Shown here one piece after another: positions 1-11,869 of a stretch of 64,000 nt of DNA. This DNA comes from Eucommia ulmoides. Its lineage: Eukaryota; Streptophyta; Magnoliopsida; Garryales; Eucommiaceae. The position numbers and the translations under genes are program-made. The DNA lies in assembly GCA_016647705.1 (NCBI GenBank), contig CM028338.1, positions 9,547,240 through 9,611,239 of the forward strand, read 5' to 3'. Position 1 is the first letter of the stretch, and every line of letters begins with the position of its first letter. Under the pieces are notes generated by a model. It was not told the DNA's origin and made no database searches. It worked only from the letters and a program-made list of their open reading frames with translations.

Positions 1-3
1 TCC

Positions 4-468
4 TTAAATAGTTGTCTCATAGGTCATTAGGTTGCCGATAAGTTCATCGATAATATATAATATGAGATCCTTAGCCTCCTCGATTGCAGTCACCTTTGGC
101 TCCCAAACTTTAGTCAACGATCTCAAAATCTTTCGTATTTTGTCCTCCAATAAATAAGATTTTCTGAGTTGACCAAGATTGTTGCAGATATTATTAAATT
201 TCGTATACATTTTCGGAATTATTTATGTATCACTCATTCTGAATAGTTCGAATTGATGAACTAAGGTATTGATTTTGGATGGATTCACCTGATTTGTTCC
301 CTTATGTGTAATTTGCAATGTATCCCACATTTCTTTCACCGATTCACAACCTGAAACCCTACTATACTCATTTACATCTAAAGAACAAAACATAATATTA
401 ATAGCTTGAGAATTAATAGACAATTTCAGTTTAATGGATGGACTCAGTTGGTCCTTTTTCCTAACCAC
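4..468 (-). pseudogene. Copia gag remnant (UBN2-type)
   Basis: Two minus-strand reading frames, 223-468 and 4-210, resemble plant copia gag of the UBN2 type: a helical domain with the words SVKEMWDTL and LVHQFELFRM upstream, and KIRKILRSLTKVWEPKVTAI downstream. In the family this protein forms the cytoplasmic particle. The next piece would lie to the left of the window. It sits directly downstream of the primer site of the same element. It is a fossil fragment, with no sign of an intact product. Confidence 0.75.
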
Positions 469-684
469 TCTATTGTCCTTAGAAATTTACGAGTCATCTT
501 CGATGGCCAACCACACATCATAATTAGTGGCTTTTATAGAAAGGCAAACATTATATCTTTTCGGAATGAATAATTATCATCTGTGAACAAAGGAGGATGA
601 TACATAAATTGTCCCTTACCTAGAATGTTTACTTGGTATGCCATCTAATCTTTCTAGCTAGGATGTTAATCCAAATAAGTTAAA

Positions 685-699
685 CCAGCTCTGGTACCA
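685..699 (-). other. Primer binding site, initiator tRNA-Met type
   Basis: Read on the minus strand, the 15 bases are TGGTACCAGAGCTGG, close to the plant copia consensus TGGTATCAGAGC that pairs with the 3' end of initiator tRNA-Met. It lies two bases inside the LTR end, which fixes both the LTR boundary and the element's direction. Confidence 0.8.
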
Positions 700-701
700 A
701 T

Positions 702-2775
702 TGTTAGCCCAAAGAGCTATCCAAGAGTGGGTAAATTTGGTAGTTCAAAAAATTTAAACAATTAAATATTCAAACACAAAATTTTAATTTCCCTAAATTG
801 ATTATTATCTTGATTAGCAGCGAAAATGTGTTTAATCTAAATGCACACCCAAACAAATAGAAAAGAATAAATAATGCAGAACACAAAGATTTATCCTGAT
901 TTGGCAAGCTAGTTTTACCTACGTCCAGTCTTCCGAGCTCCACAGAGATTCGCAATCCACTAAACTCCTGATTTTTTTCACAGATAAGAACCAAACTCTT
1001 ACAATCTCAATTCTTTTCATAGACTCAGAATCAACACTTGATTCTTTTACAGGCTAAGAGTCAACCTACCACTATTACACTTATTATTTTCATAGGCTTA
1101 GAAAGAACATTTGCAATCACATTTAATTCTATTACAGAAAGAATTAAACTCTAATCTTTTTAAGGGAAAAGACTAACCTAATCTATATACAGACCAAAGA
1201 TCAAACCTTAATTTTTTTCTCAGGCTAAAGATCGAAACCTAGCTATCCTGATTAGACACCAATTCAACCATGTCTAATCCGCTCAAACTCGCAAATAGAA
1301 AAAATAATAAGTTTCTTCCCACAAATAGTTTCTACCATCTCAATACAGATATATTCAATTAATGTTCCGAATATAACTACATGATAGATTCAACGTAAGG
1401 TAAATAAATCTGATTTAAAATAGTTAACACACATGTAGCACGAATCGAATTTCTCAAATAAAAATCATTTAAAAGATTTTTTCAGAATTAATTTCAAAAC
1501 TAATTTTTCTAACATACCTTATCCAAGCAATTAATCAATAGTAATCTAAAAAAACAATAAAAAAAAAAAGTTGAAAATATCTCACCGAGATTCATCGAAA
1601 ATGATAATGATTTCAGAATAAAGAACACAAACCGGTGACAATAAACAATGAGCGCCTTAGATCAAGAATTTCAAGTATAATCTCTATTATAACTCTCAGC
1701 GATAAAATCTCTCTGAGAATGATAGAAGGCTGATGTTCTTGATGTGTTCAATCTCAATCCCGTAAGTCTATTAATATACCTAAAACTAGACATCCAATGG
1801 TTATTTTTTAAATATCATGACTCTAAATGACATCCCAAGACCCCAAATATCATATATATTTATAATAAATATATTTTCATTAAACATATTCTTGGAAAAA
1901 CTCATTTTGGTCCTTAAAATTTTTTCAAATCGAAATCCATAGAAATAGGAAGTATTTAATCACTTTAATTAAAAGAATATTTAATTAAATAGACCAATTA
2001 AATAGGAATCTCATAATTTATGATATATAATAAAAATACTTTAAATTTCCTTAAAAACCTCACTTGGAATCATCAAAACCGAAATGGATAGACCAAAAAA
2101 CAAATCAGTCAAATTGTTGAGTGGCCACGTTGGTTGATCGACTGTCAACTGTCGATTGACCGACCTCTCACAATGGTCATTAAATTGACCATTTTGCGGG
2201 TCCGATCGGTTAACCAATTGGACCAGAAAGTCCCCAATCCTTCATATTTCACCTATTATTCTCGTTAATGAACCAACCCATCTTGTCGATTAACCGAATT
2301 GACTAGTGGGTTATCCATTCCACTTCTAAAACACATTGTTTTGGTTAGTTGACCAACCATTTTTGCCGGTTGACCGAATCGACCCAAAAAATCATCTTTT
2401 TAAGCATTAAAACCATTTTTTCAATAAGGTATTTAACAAAAATCATTTCAAATACTTAGCACATTATAAAACACACTTGGACTCCTAAAATAATCACAAC
2501 ACACATAAGATTAATTCATTTTAAAGTGTCATGCGTGATCCTAATTTGGATTACATTAAAAGTATATAAGTAAAGAATTATTTTCACCTAATTATCTTTA
2601 ATGTCTTCAATACTCTTCAAGTCTTCATCATCTCCATTCTGTACTTGTTTATATTCTTCGATGATTCATCTTCTTAATTAAATTACATAGAACTTTAAGT
2701 CTGAAATCATTCAGTTAAAACATTTATCACATAAAAATCAACACTTAATTGTCCATCAAAATATTAAATTCAACA
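702..2775 (-). repeat. 5' LTR of the left Sirevirus-type element
   Basis: On the plus strand the repeat runs from TGTTAGCCC (702) to TTCAACA (2775), with TG/CA ends. Its minus-strand start aligns by eye with 57126 onward (shared words TATTTTGATGGA and TTAAAGTTCT). The central part (about 2100-2400) repeats the motif of a GACC/GGTC-rich segment also seen at 57541-57840 and 60541-60780. A series of short imperfect repeats near 870-1250 corresponds to 62580-62830 in the solo copy. Length 2074 bp, in the range expected for Sirevirus LTRs. Confidence 0.8.
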
Positions 2776-3478
2776 GGAAGGAATATCGATCAAAGTTACC
2801 TCGAAAGCTTACAAACAACATAATCCTTTGGTTTTCGATAGCTACGCCAGCGAACGTCAACGACTGGCTACCACGGCAAATGGCAGCGATGGCTACAATA
2901 GTTGCGATGGCAAAGGGTGGCTACGATGGTTGTAGATTCACGAATGATAAAGAAAGTTCGATGGGCTTAATAATTTGGTTGAAATGAGAGATGTGGTTAT
3001 TTGGCAAAACCTATACACATGAAATGAGAGTGGCGGGAGATGGTAATTTCATTTGGGCACGGTTTCAAAATGAGGTCATTTTTTATTTTAAAAAAATAAT
3101 TATTTATTTAGTTATTTTACTAAACTTCTAGGGACACTATTATGTACCCTTTAAAACTAAAATTAAATTATAATTAGGTATAATATTGTGCACAGTTGTT
3201 GTTTTTAGGCCACTATTTTTAGTCCTTATATATTATATTTAATTATTATTTTTTATTATTACTAATTTAATTTTTTATTCGGACACTATTTTTTTGTCCT
3301 GTAAACATTTGATTATATTAGTTTTTACTAAATTAATGAGAATAATATTATTAAAAATATCAAATTGATTTTTATGCGACACTTCCAAATTTTTTTTTAT
3401 CTGGAAAACAACTTTATATGGCACCCTAAATATAGTATCCTGAAAAAGGTGTTCCCATATGCAGTTTTTGTTGTGGTG
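2776..3478. mobile_element. CACTA-type (En/Spm) transposon, one terminal part
   Basis: The segment ends at 3478 with a sequence whose complement begins CACCACAACAAAAACTGC, close to the CACTACAA start of plant CACTA transposons. Inside the end are several copies of a short motif in both orientations (GGACACTATTT, GGGACACTATT, GGCCACTATTT, GACACTTCC), as expected of CACTA subterminal repeats. The Sirevirus LTR abuts it at 2775, so the rest of the element was either split or lost to the left. No transposase frame is present. The other terminus was not found. Confidence 0.55.
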
Positions 3479-5349
3479 TCAATTCTGTGAGAATGAGAAG
3501 ACTAAATTCTAGAGAAGTACCATGAAACTACCAGGGCGTTTAGAGCCAAAATAGATGCAAAGATATAATGAAAAATGTCTAACAGACAGTCATATGGCTC
3601 ATATTTTCTTGGTTTACACCAATGGCCAAACATTTCAAACATCATATTCATTAGTTGGCTGAGAAAATTCGATATATTATTACTAGGAAATGTTCAAAGC
3701 CAAAATCTATCCATCCTACTGTAGTTGTTTTCCTTTGAGCTCTCTTTCTTATGAGTTAGTGTTACAAATGCATGTTTATCCAATCACTTTCATTCATATG
3801 TGATACTGTAAAAAAAAAAAAAAATTAAATTAAATTGAAGGCAAGTCTCCTTAGGTCACTCAAGTGTTATGGATAAGAAGTAGTTCAATAGTTATAGGCT
3901 AAATAAAACAACTCGCACGTGCGTTGCCATCATCCATCTAACTGATTGCCATCTGTAGTGCCATGCCAAGCTTGGGCTTTGGATCAAGCATGGGCCTGGG
4001 CTTGGGGTGTTGGCAATGTTTGACTTGGCATTGCTATTTTTTTAAAAGATAATATAATCCCAAATCAGTTTACCAATTCCAAATAGAGCTTGATCCTAGT
4101 CACTATCCAGATTCATAACAATAGAGAGTTATGAAATCTGATGTATGTTCAAATATGTAAATGATAGGACTTCTAATAATTAATTCAAGAGTTACATCTG
4201 AGTCTCTTCATTATCTTTTATTTCTTTTCTGCTCTTATACAAGAATAAACATTCTTTTGCATATAGGTATATAAGTATAGGTCATTTTTGCCCTTGAATT
4301 TTGTGTCTAAGTTAGTGGTCTTGAGAAAGATAGTTTATGTATTAGTTTTGTTCGTTGAACTCCCAGTTTTCAATGTTAGTACCTAGAGTTGTGATTGTTG
4401 TATCCTACCAGACAAACACTAATTCAAAACTTCAGCATTGTACCGTGGAAAAAGTCTACTTGAAGAATATATGGAAACACAATAGATTCGATCAACTCAC
4501 TTTGCTGTTATATTCTTCTTAATTTTGTAAATGCGGTAACTTATTTTTAATTTGCTCTTTTCTTTATTTTTTATTCAAGTTTTTGTATTTAATTTGTTAT
4601 TGTCCCCCTAATTTTCATTGTGCAATTTTAATGTAATTTGTTGTCTAGAATATTTGTTTTAACCATTTTTTCTTCAATTTATAAAATTATAATTAATTAA
4701 TTTTCTTTTTAAGTATTTTCAACAACCCCAACCCAAATAGAGCTAAATCCGGCCCAACCCAAATAGAAGCTAAATCCGGCCCATCTTCAAACATCATTAC
4801 AGACAAGCACGTAGGGGATTAGGTTTCGATTTTGAGCCCACATTAGGGTGGTTTTTTGGCAAAAAACTGAGAGGCAATTAGGGTTCAATTTTTGTCTCTA
4901 TTTTCCAATTTGAAAATATTTTAATGTATTTTTAATTGATTGAATTTAAAAGAAATTCTGTTAGATTATTAATTTAGATATTTATAATTTTTTGTAACTG
5001 AAAATTAATATTTAATGAAATAATTATAAATAAATAAATAAAAAAAAAGTAAAATTTGGTACAAGAAAAATTTAGTGGATCTGTTAGTAATATTATTTGA
5101 TATTCTAAACTTAAGAGTATTTGTTGTGGCATTTTAAAATTTCTTGTGAAATATAATAAAAAAAATTCAGCAGAGTATTGATAAGGATATTTACAGTATT
5201 TAAAAATATTTATTTTTAATTAAAAATAAAATTCAATAAAAATTTAAAATTAAATAAATTTGTAGAAAGTTTAGTGGAACATGTTATTACGATTATACAT
5301 ATAAAGAATAATTTATATTTTGACATTTATTTGGAAATATATATTTATT
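3479..5349. other. Intergenic DNA, no gene recognised
   Basis: No coding signature or recognisable repeat family. Notable details are a CGCACGTGCG palindrome near 3915, a run of 14 A at about 3810, and a two-copy 27-bp tandem repeat at about 4727-4779 (CCCAACCCAAATAG and following). The last 450 bases are strongly AT-rich and end in an ATTT microsatellite next to the MULE-like element. Confidence 0.5.
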
Positions 5350-5939
5350 TATTTATTTATTTTCACCGTCTTCTAACTTCACATCCCACCGGTGCCATCT
5401 TCTTCATCCCTTTCCCATCGCGGCGCCCCCCTTCACGAGACTCCCCCAAAAGCAAGGCCCAGATTCAGTTTTAGAGAGAGAGAAGAAGGGAGAGAGAAGC
5501 GGATGTTTAGAGAGAGCTTGGCCAGCTTAACATGGGTGGCGTCTGGGTCGGAGTTGACGAAGGTGATGTGGGACGAAGGTGGGTAACGAAATTGATGGGA
5601 AGAAGGTGAGAGGTGGGCAAGCTCCTCCACCACAAGGGCTTCCAAAAAAACGATCGATTGGTCAGGGAAGCATCTCCATGGCCGTGAAGAATTTGTTCAC
5701 CATCTCATCAAAAGTAAGTTGATCGGCGCTCTCGCAACCTACCGGCGAACCCACCTCAACTGTCAATTTCCAAGCTGATTTCCAAACCATGCGCCATGAA
5801 TGGGAAGAAGACAACATAAAGCTTACCCATTTATCTCCTTCTCTTTCAGGTACTTCTGATTTTAATTAAGCTAAATGATCAAAACACTTAAAGATAGAGA
5901 ATGCTAAAGATATGAGAGAGAGTATGAACATGTGAAGGA

Positions 5940-6540
5940 TGTAAATTAAAAAAAAATAAAAAAAATTATGCATAAGTCTTAATGCTTTATATATTCCAAG
6001 AATCTCGACTATCATGATTTTCACGAATATAAATAACATGGTGGAATTCATAGCGATTTTTTTAATTAATCATTGATATGAAAGTGTAGAATTTTTGAGG
6101 ACATAAGTTTCTCTCTCTGAACCCTTTCTCTTAAATGAAGAGTAGCATTCACACACAAAAAGATGGAAAGTGTACAATGCTACTTATATAATTAGAGAGA
6201 TGACCTATTTCCCTTTGATAATCGCCGACGGTTTAGTAACCGCCACTCCACTTCCCATTAAAGTAAGGAGTAAGGAGTAACCGCCACTCCACTTCCCAAC
6301 GGTTTAGTAACCACTACTCCACTTCCCATCAAGTTAAAGAGCAAGAAGTAATCGCCACTCCACTTCCCGACGGTTTAGTAACCGCTACTCCACTTCCCAT
6401 CAAGTTAAGGAGTAAAATTAGGAAACTACTTCTCTCATTGTATCAATTAATATTCTAGATATTAGATTAGATAACTTCATTGTAACAAGAGACTAAAAAT
6501 CATACAAGTGTCATGGGGACATTAAAAAATATAACTAGCA
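5940..6540 (-). repeat. 3' LTR of the copia element
   Basis: 601 bp, TGTAAATTAA at one plus-strand end and ACTAGCA at the other. It aligns along its length with 11870-12456. On its inner side the complement reads TTGGGAGAA, a short polypurine tract. On the minus strand it contains a TATATAAGTAG promoter-like box at about 6180-6192, downstream of the U3 repeats described separately. Confidence 0.88.
6225..6415 (-). promoter_or_regulatory. Tandem repeats in the U3 part of the copia LTR
   Basis: About five imperfect copies of a unit containing GGGAAGTGGAGTGGCGGTTA (minus strand), spaced 30-40 bases apart, lie immediately upstream of the TATA-like box in element orientation. The 5' LTR has the matching series at 12158-12330. 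In characterised plant copia elements such as Tnt1 and Tto1, tandem U3 repeats act as transcription enhancers; that these do the same is inference from position only. Confidence 0.55.
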
Positions 6541-7119
6541 TTCTCCCAATTGGCCCATGTGACTAACTTTATTTTAGCCTCAATGAAGTAAACATTATGC
6601 GCATAAAATACTAATCCATCTCTAACTTAAATTGGTTATCATAAATACTATGGTCAAATGAATCACTAATATAAGTCATGGCTGTTGTAGATCAATAAGG
6701 CGACATAGTCCCTTCCATGTACTACAACACTAGCAATCCAATTAACCATGGTTCATAATTGAGAAGTATGCAACATTGGTCCAACAAAATTTGTCTTTTA
6801 AAAGACTTCTTGTCATCATTTATCCAATCTCATAGATGTACGTACAAAATGGAAAACAGAAAAAATCATAAACATGATTAATGAGATCTCAAAATGTCTA
6901 ATAACATAAACAAACATTTGCAATCCAAAACATAATAGGCATCAAGGGTTACAATCAAGACCCATCCTTTTAACATGTTCCTTAAATGTCTTTGGTCGCA
7001 ACCCTTTAGTTAATGGAACTACAACCATGAGCTCGGTATTAACATGTTCAATAGACACCCGTTGTTTCTGAACTTCCTCCTTAATGGTAAAATACTTTAA
7101 CTCCTTTTGTTTAGCACCA

Positions 7120-7512
7120 TTAGAGTATTTGTCGTTCTTGGAGAAAAAAAACAGCTGCAGAATTATCACAATAAATTCTTAGCAGCTTCTCATTAGTGTC
7201 GACAATAGCAAGCCCTAAGATAAAATTTTGCAACCATAAACCATGAATTGTGGCCTCAATGCATGCCACAAATTCAGCTTCCATTGTAGATGCAACAGTA
7301 ATAGTTTGTTTAGCACCTTTCAAGGAAATTGCTGCTCTAGCCAATAAATATACATAACCAAATGTTGATTTTCCACTATCAACACATCTAGTAAAGTCTG
7401 AATCAGTGTAGCCAATCACCTTGAAATTATCAGACCTCTTAAAAGTAAGCTTATAATCTTTTGGTCCCTTTAAGTACCTCATCACTTTCTTTGCATCTTT
7501 CCAATGATCCAT
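7120..7512 (-). pseudogene. Copia RNase H region
   Basis: The frame matches the C-terminal RNase H domain of copia polyproteins: WKDAKKVMRYLKGPKDYKL, GYTDSDF and STMEAEFVA are typical words, in the usual order. RNase H degrades the RNA of the RNA/DNA hybrid during reverse transcription. A short continuation lies at 6942-7169. Part of the broken element at 5940-12456. Confidence 0.85.
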
Positions 7513-7641
7513 TTCAGGATTACTTTAGTATCTGCTCAACATACCAACTGCAACATTGATGTCTGGCCTGGTGCAAGTTTGTACATACATCAAACTTCCT
7601 ACAACAAAAGCATAAGAAATTATTTCCATTTGTTTATGTTC

Positions 7642-8408
7642 CTATTCATTTTGTGGACATTGCATGACACTAAATTTATCCCCTTTCTGAATTAGGGTAA
7701 CACTAGCTGAACAGTTCTCAATACCAAATCTCTCTAAGATTGTTTCAATATATCGACTTTGAGATAATCCCAACAAACCACATGTGCAATCATAGAATAT
7801 TTCTATTCCAATCACATAAGTTGCCTCACCCATATCTTTCATTTCAAAATTCTCAAACAGGAATTTCTTGGTTGTATGCAATAAACCAAGATCACTACTG
7901 GCAAGCAATATATCGTCAATATATAATATCATAAATATAAACTTGTTCCCACTAACCTTCAGGTATATATACCGATCAACGGTATTTTCCTTAAATCCGA
8001 AGAAAGTAATAGTATCATTGAATTTAAGATACCATTGTCTAGAAGCTTGTTTAAGTCCATATATTGAATTATTTAATTTGCAAACCAAGTGTTGTTTTCC
8101 CTTGTTGGAGAAATCTTCAGGTTGATCCATATAAACGTTTTCTTCTAAACGCCCAATCAGAAAAGTAGTTTCCACATCCATTTGGTGTAACTCTAAATCA
8201 AAATGAGCAACTAAAGACATAATGATTCTAAGTGAGTCCTTCTTGGATATAGGAGAGAAGGTCTCCTTATAATCAATACCTCATTTTTTAGTAAAACCTT
8301 TGGCCACAAGTCTGGATTTATGTCGTTCAATATTGTCTTTTGAGTCTTGTTTGGTCTTAAAGATCCATTTACAACCAACTGCTTTATGTCCTTCAAGCAA
8401 TTCGACAA
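7642..8408 (-). pseudogene. Copia reverse transcriptase region
   Basis: Contains the copia RT words HQMDVETTFLIGRLEENVYM, SIYGLKQASRQWY and the catalytic-site neighbourhood YIDDILLAS, followed by GLSQSRYIETILERF. The N-terminal part of the domain lies in 8211-8408. The enzyme copies element RNA into DNA in the cytoplasmic particle. It resembles a copia lineage common in eudicots; I do not assign a lineage name. Fossil, broken. Confidence 0.88.
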
Positions 8409-8586
8409 ATTACCAAACTTTGTTTTGATCCATTGATTTCAACTCATTATTCATGGCATCTATTCATTTATTACAATCATTACAACCAATAGCTTGTGAA
8501 AATGAAACCAGGTCTTTACTTGTTCCAATACCATAATCAGATTCTTGAAAATAAACAACATAATCATCAGAAATAGCATGTCTTCG

Positions 8587-9200
8587 TTATCTTTGAGACC
8601 TTCTTAATGTTGATTGTTGTGGTTCTTCTATAATTGGATCATTAGTGATAATCTCATTAGGGAGTGATTGGTCATTAATTTGTTGTTCAACATTGTCAAA
8701 TGATTCTACAATTATAGGAACAACAACTTCTTTAAAAGTTATGGGTAGTGGGACTTGCACCCTAACTTCTTGAATATTTGCTTTTTGCAATTGAGCACTC
8801 TCACTGATTTTACCATTCTCAATTAATTTGGCATTACCCATTTCAACAAATTTTGTACTATGATTAGAACAATAAAACCTATACCCTTTAGATTTCATTG
8901 GATAGCCAATAAAGTAACTACTAATGGTTTTGAAATCCAATTTCTTTTCATGTGGATTATAAATCCTAACCTCCAAACGTGTAGGTGCCTTAAACTTGGT
9001 TTTCTTCCTGTCCACAGTTCAAAAGAAGTCTTTGGAACTGCTTTAGTAGGAACCCTATTCAATAAATAAGTAGCAGTCTCAAGGGCTTCCATCCATAATA
9101 AAATGGGTAAAGAGGAATAACTCAACATACTCCTAACCATATCCATCAATGTACGATTACGCCTTTTGGCCACTCCATTCTGCTGAGGCATACCTGGCAT
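8587..9200 (-). pseudogene. Copia integrase C-terminal part
   Basis: Overlapping frames contain [18 protein letters not shown] (end of the catalytic core), [20 protein letters not shown] and [18 protein letters not shown], all standard for copia integrases, followed by an extension toward RT with FIGYP and a GYRFYC word. Integrase joins the DNA copy to the host chromosome. Part of the broken element at 5940-12456. Confidence 0.85.
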
Positions 9201-9332
9201 AGTGTATTATGTACATATATTATGTTTTTCTCGAAGTTAAGCAAATGGGCCAGGGCGTTGACCCAATGCATCATATCTTCCATAATATTCACCACTTCTA
9301 TTTGATCTGACATTTTTTACATTTTTATCTAA

Positions 9333-10010
9333 CTATCTTTCAACCTCAACAATGTACACCTCTAGGGCATCCACTGCTTGGGATTTTTCATGCAATAAAT
9401 AGATATAACAATAGCGTGAAAAATCATCAATAAAAGTGATAAAATATTTTTCTTTGCCAAAAGATGGTGTGTCAAAGGGCCCATAAATGTCTATATGGAC
9501 AATTTCAAGAAGTTCTCTATTTCTTATAACACCTTTATTTGTGTGTTTAGTTTGTTTTCTCTTAATACAATCCACACACACATCGAGAATAGTAAAATCT
9601 AGGTTAGGAAAAATCTCATATTTTACTAATCTCTCCATTATTTCTTTGGATATATGACCCAAACGCCTGTGCCACAAGTAAGAAGAATTTTCATTGATCA
9701 GGTTACGTTTAGTTCCAACATTATGATGCAGGGTAAGAAGGCTTTTAGCAAAACGACTATTATGATTCAGTTTATACAAACCATCGCATAAACTACCAGA
9801 ACCAACAAAAGAAGAATTTTTAAATAAACCGAATCTTCTATTACGAAATGAAAATGAATAACCTTCAAGATCAAGTTTAGACATAGAAACCAAATTATGA
9901 GAAATAGAAGGAACATAAAGTGTCTGAGACAAATCTAGATAAAAATCAGTGTCTATAAATAAACGAAATGTCCCGGTAGCAACCACTGGAACTTTGACTC
10001 CATTTCCCAC
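9333..10010 (-). pseudogene. Copia protease end, GAG-pre-integrase and integrase core start
   Basis: The 225-residue frame begins with GNGVKVPVVATGTF and LYVPSISHNLVSMSKL (between protease and pre-integrase), then the zinc-binding-like WHRRLGHIS with CVDCIKRKQTK, then VHIDIYGPF and FITFIDDFSRY of the integrase core. Domain order is as in Ty1/copia. Confidence 0.88.
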
Positions 10011-10453
10011 AACTATAGAACTTTTATTTTGGTTTAAGTCTGGATTGTAAGGAAGCCCTGCATCAAATTAGAAACATGAACAGTGGAACTTGAGTCAATC
10101 CACCAAGTATTATAAGGAACTACAGTAAGATTTGATTCAAAACATGCGTAAGTTAAAGGCTTACCTTTCTTCTCAAACCATGTCTTACGTTTGTGGCAAT
10201 ATCTCTGAACATGCCCAAACTTCTTATTGGCTCTTTTGCTTATAAGGTGAACTAAATGATGCCCTTGTTACTTAAACCTTATCTCTTCTTGAACAAGCAT
10301 ACTGGCCAATTCATTTATATTCCACTTATCTTTAATAGTATTGTAATGCATTTGAAATGAGCCATATTGAAGAGGCAAGGAGTTCAAAATAAATTGAACA
10401 AGAAAAGACTCGTCCACATTCATCCCAAGAGCTTTCAGTTTGGCAGCTAGATT

Positions 10454-10891
10454 TTATATCTCAAGGATGTGCTCATGCATCCCACGAGAACCATCAAACT
10501 TCATGGTGATGAGTTTAACCATTAATGTCCCAGGAAGAGACTTGTCAGCTGAGCAAAAACGTTCTTCCACAATCTTAAAAAATTCCTTAGCAGTGTCAGG
10601 TTCAGGAAGTGTTGACTTAATGTTGTTCGCTATATTCATTCGCATAAACATAATGCTCAATCTATTCGATCTTTCCCAAGAATAACTTAAAGTATTTTGT
10701 TCCGCCCTACTTTCCTCAGTAATAGCAAGCGATTTCTCAATCCAGAATGCCAAATCAAGATCCAATACACGCTGGTGAAACTGGACTTGCTCAGACCAAT
10801 TTGAGAAATTTGTTCTATTAAGGATCGGAACAGATGAAGCATGTGAATGAAGCAAAACAATAATTGAAATTGCAATTAAATATATGCTCAC
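10454..10891 (-). pseudogene. Copia gag region
   Basis: The 145-residue frame has LNRTNFSNWSEQVQFHQRV, WERSNRLSIMFMRMNI and FCSADKSLPGTLMVKL, the pattern of the retrotransposon gag (UBN2-like) domain. A GYPKV frame lies upstream toward the LTR. It is the first coding region after the 5' LTR. Fossil. Confidence 0.8.
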
Positions 10892-11855
10892 ATATTAATG
10901 CTTTGAGTTAAATAATAAACAATAAATAGTACTACTGCAACACATCTTTGGATGAAAATTACAGCATACAAAATTAAAATTTTGACTATTATGGTGATTT
11001 CCTTTCACCAATTGAAAATAATCAATAATGTATCCATAATCCGATAGGTCCGTTACCTTTGGGTATCCGATTCCTACTCTCAATTAAGGATACACATTAA
11101 TTATTTTACCTTAGCATATTCATCATAAGAAAATGGGCGCACCTTTGGGCCAAGCCACAATTTTCTCATGATCAAAGATACATATTAATATCTACTCAAA
11201 AAAATTACAAAGTCATTTTCTTAATACTTGGGATATGAGTATTAAGACTCAAAATATACAATTTGAAATCTTTGGCTTTCTAGTCAAGTCACTTTGGTGA
11301 TCATCAAACTATTTCATAAAATAGATCTCAAGTTGAAATAATTACTTCGCAAAATAATTTATTATCAATCACATCATGTCATCATTTAAACATTTTCATA
11401 TATGTGATTTATGATTTTTTTTTTTTTTTCTTTCACATATTTTATATCATGTATACTAGTTGTTTGTAATTGATGAAATTAAGCATGGATCCCAAAACAC
11501 ATGGTACCCACCATAAAACTATCCATGAGTACATTTTCATCAATGGATTAAAAAAAATGGATTAAGCTTTGAATAACAACATTTTCAATCAGCCAAAATC
11601 TCATGAGGCATTCATGTAAAAATATATAAAGATGGCAAATTAGATCCTGTTTTATCTAATTTATCATGGCGATTCAAACTCATACAGTAAATCAACTATA
11701 AAATGTTCAGAAGGAAGAGAGGCACATTACAAAGACAAATAAAATCAAAACTAAATCATATCAAATATAACCGAGCAAATCTAAATGAAATATTCTACAA
11801 ATAATTGATTCTGACATATAGATCATAATGGAAGATCATGAAAGTCTTAATAACA

Positions 11856-11867
11856 GCTCTGATACCA
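11856..11867 (-). other. Primer binding site, initiator tRNA-Met
   Basis: The minus strand reads TGGTATCAGAGC exactly, the standard plant copia primer site, two bases from the inner end of the 5' LTR. Confidence 0.92.
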
Positions 11868-11869
11868 TA

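Larger units (their letters stand above)
1..2775 (-). mobile_element. Sirevirus-type Ty1/copia retrotransposon, 5' part (runs off the left edge)
   Basis: The element lies on the minus strand. From high to low coordinates it shows a 2.07 kb LTR (702-2775), a primer binding site (685-699) and a gag region (4-468) that continues past the window. The LTR start (reading TGTTGAATTT on the minus strand) matches the 3' LTR at 57126 and the start of the solo LTR at about 60097, so three copies of one family occur here. Sirevirus affiliation is inferred from the second copy, which has an env-like region and a purine-rich tract just before its 3' LTR. The element is broken, with several breaks in gag, and looks old. 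Confidence 0.8.
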
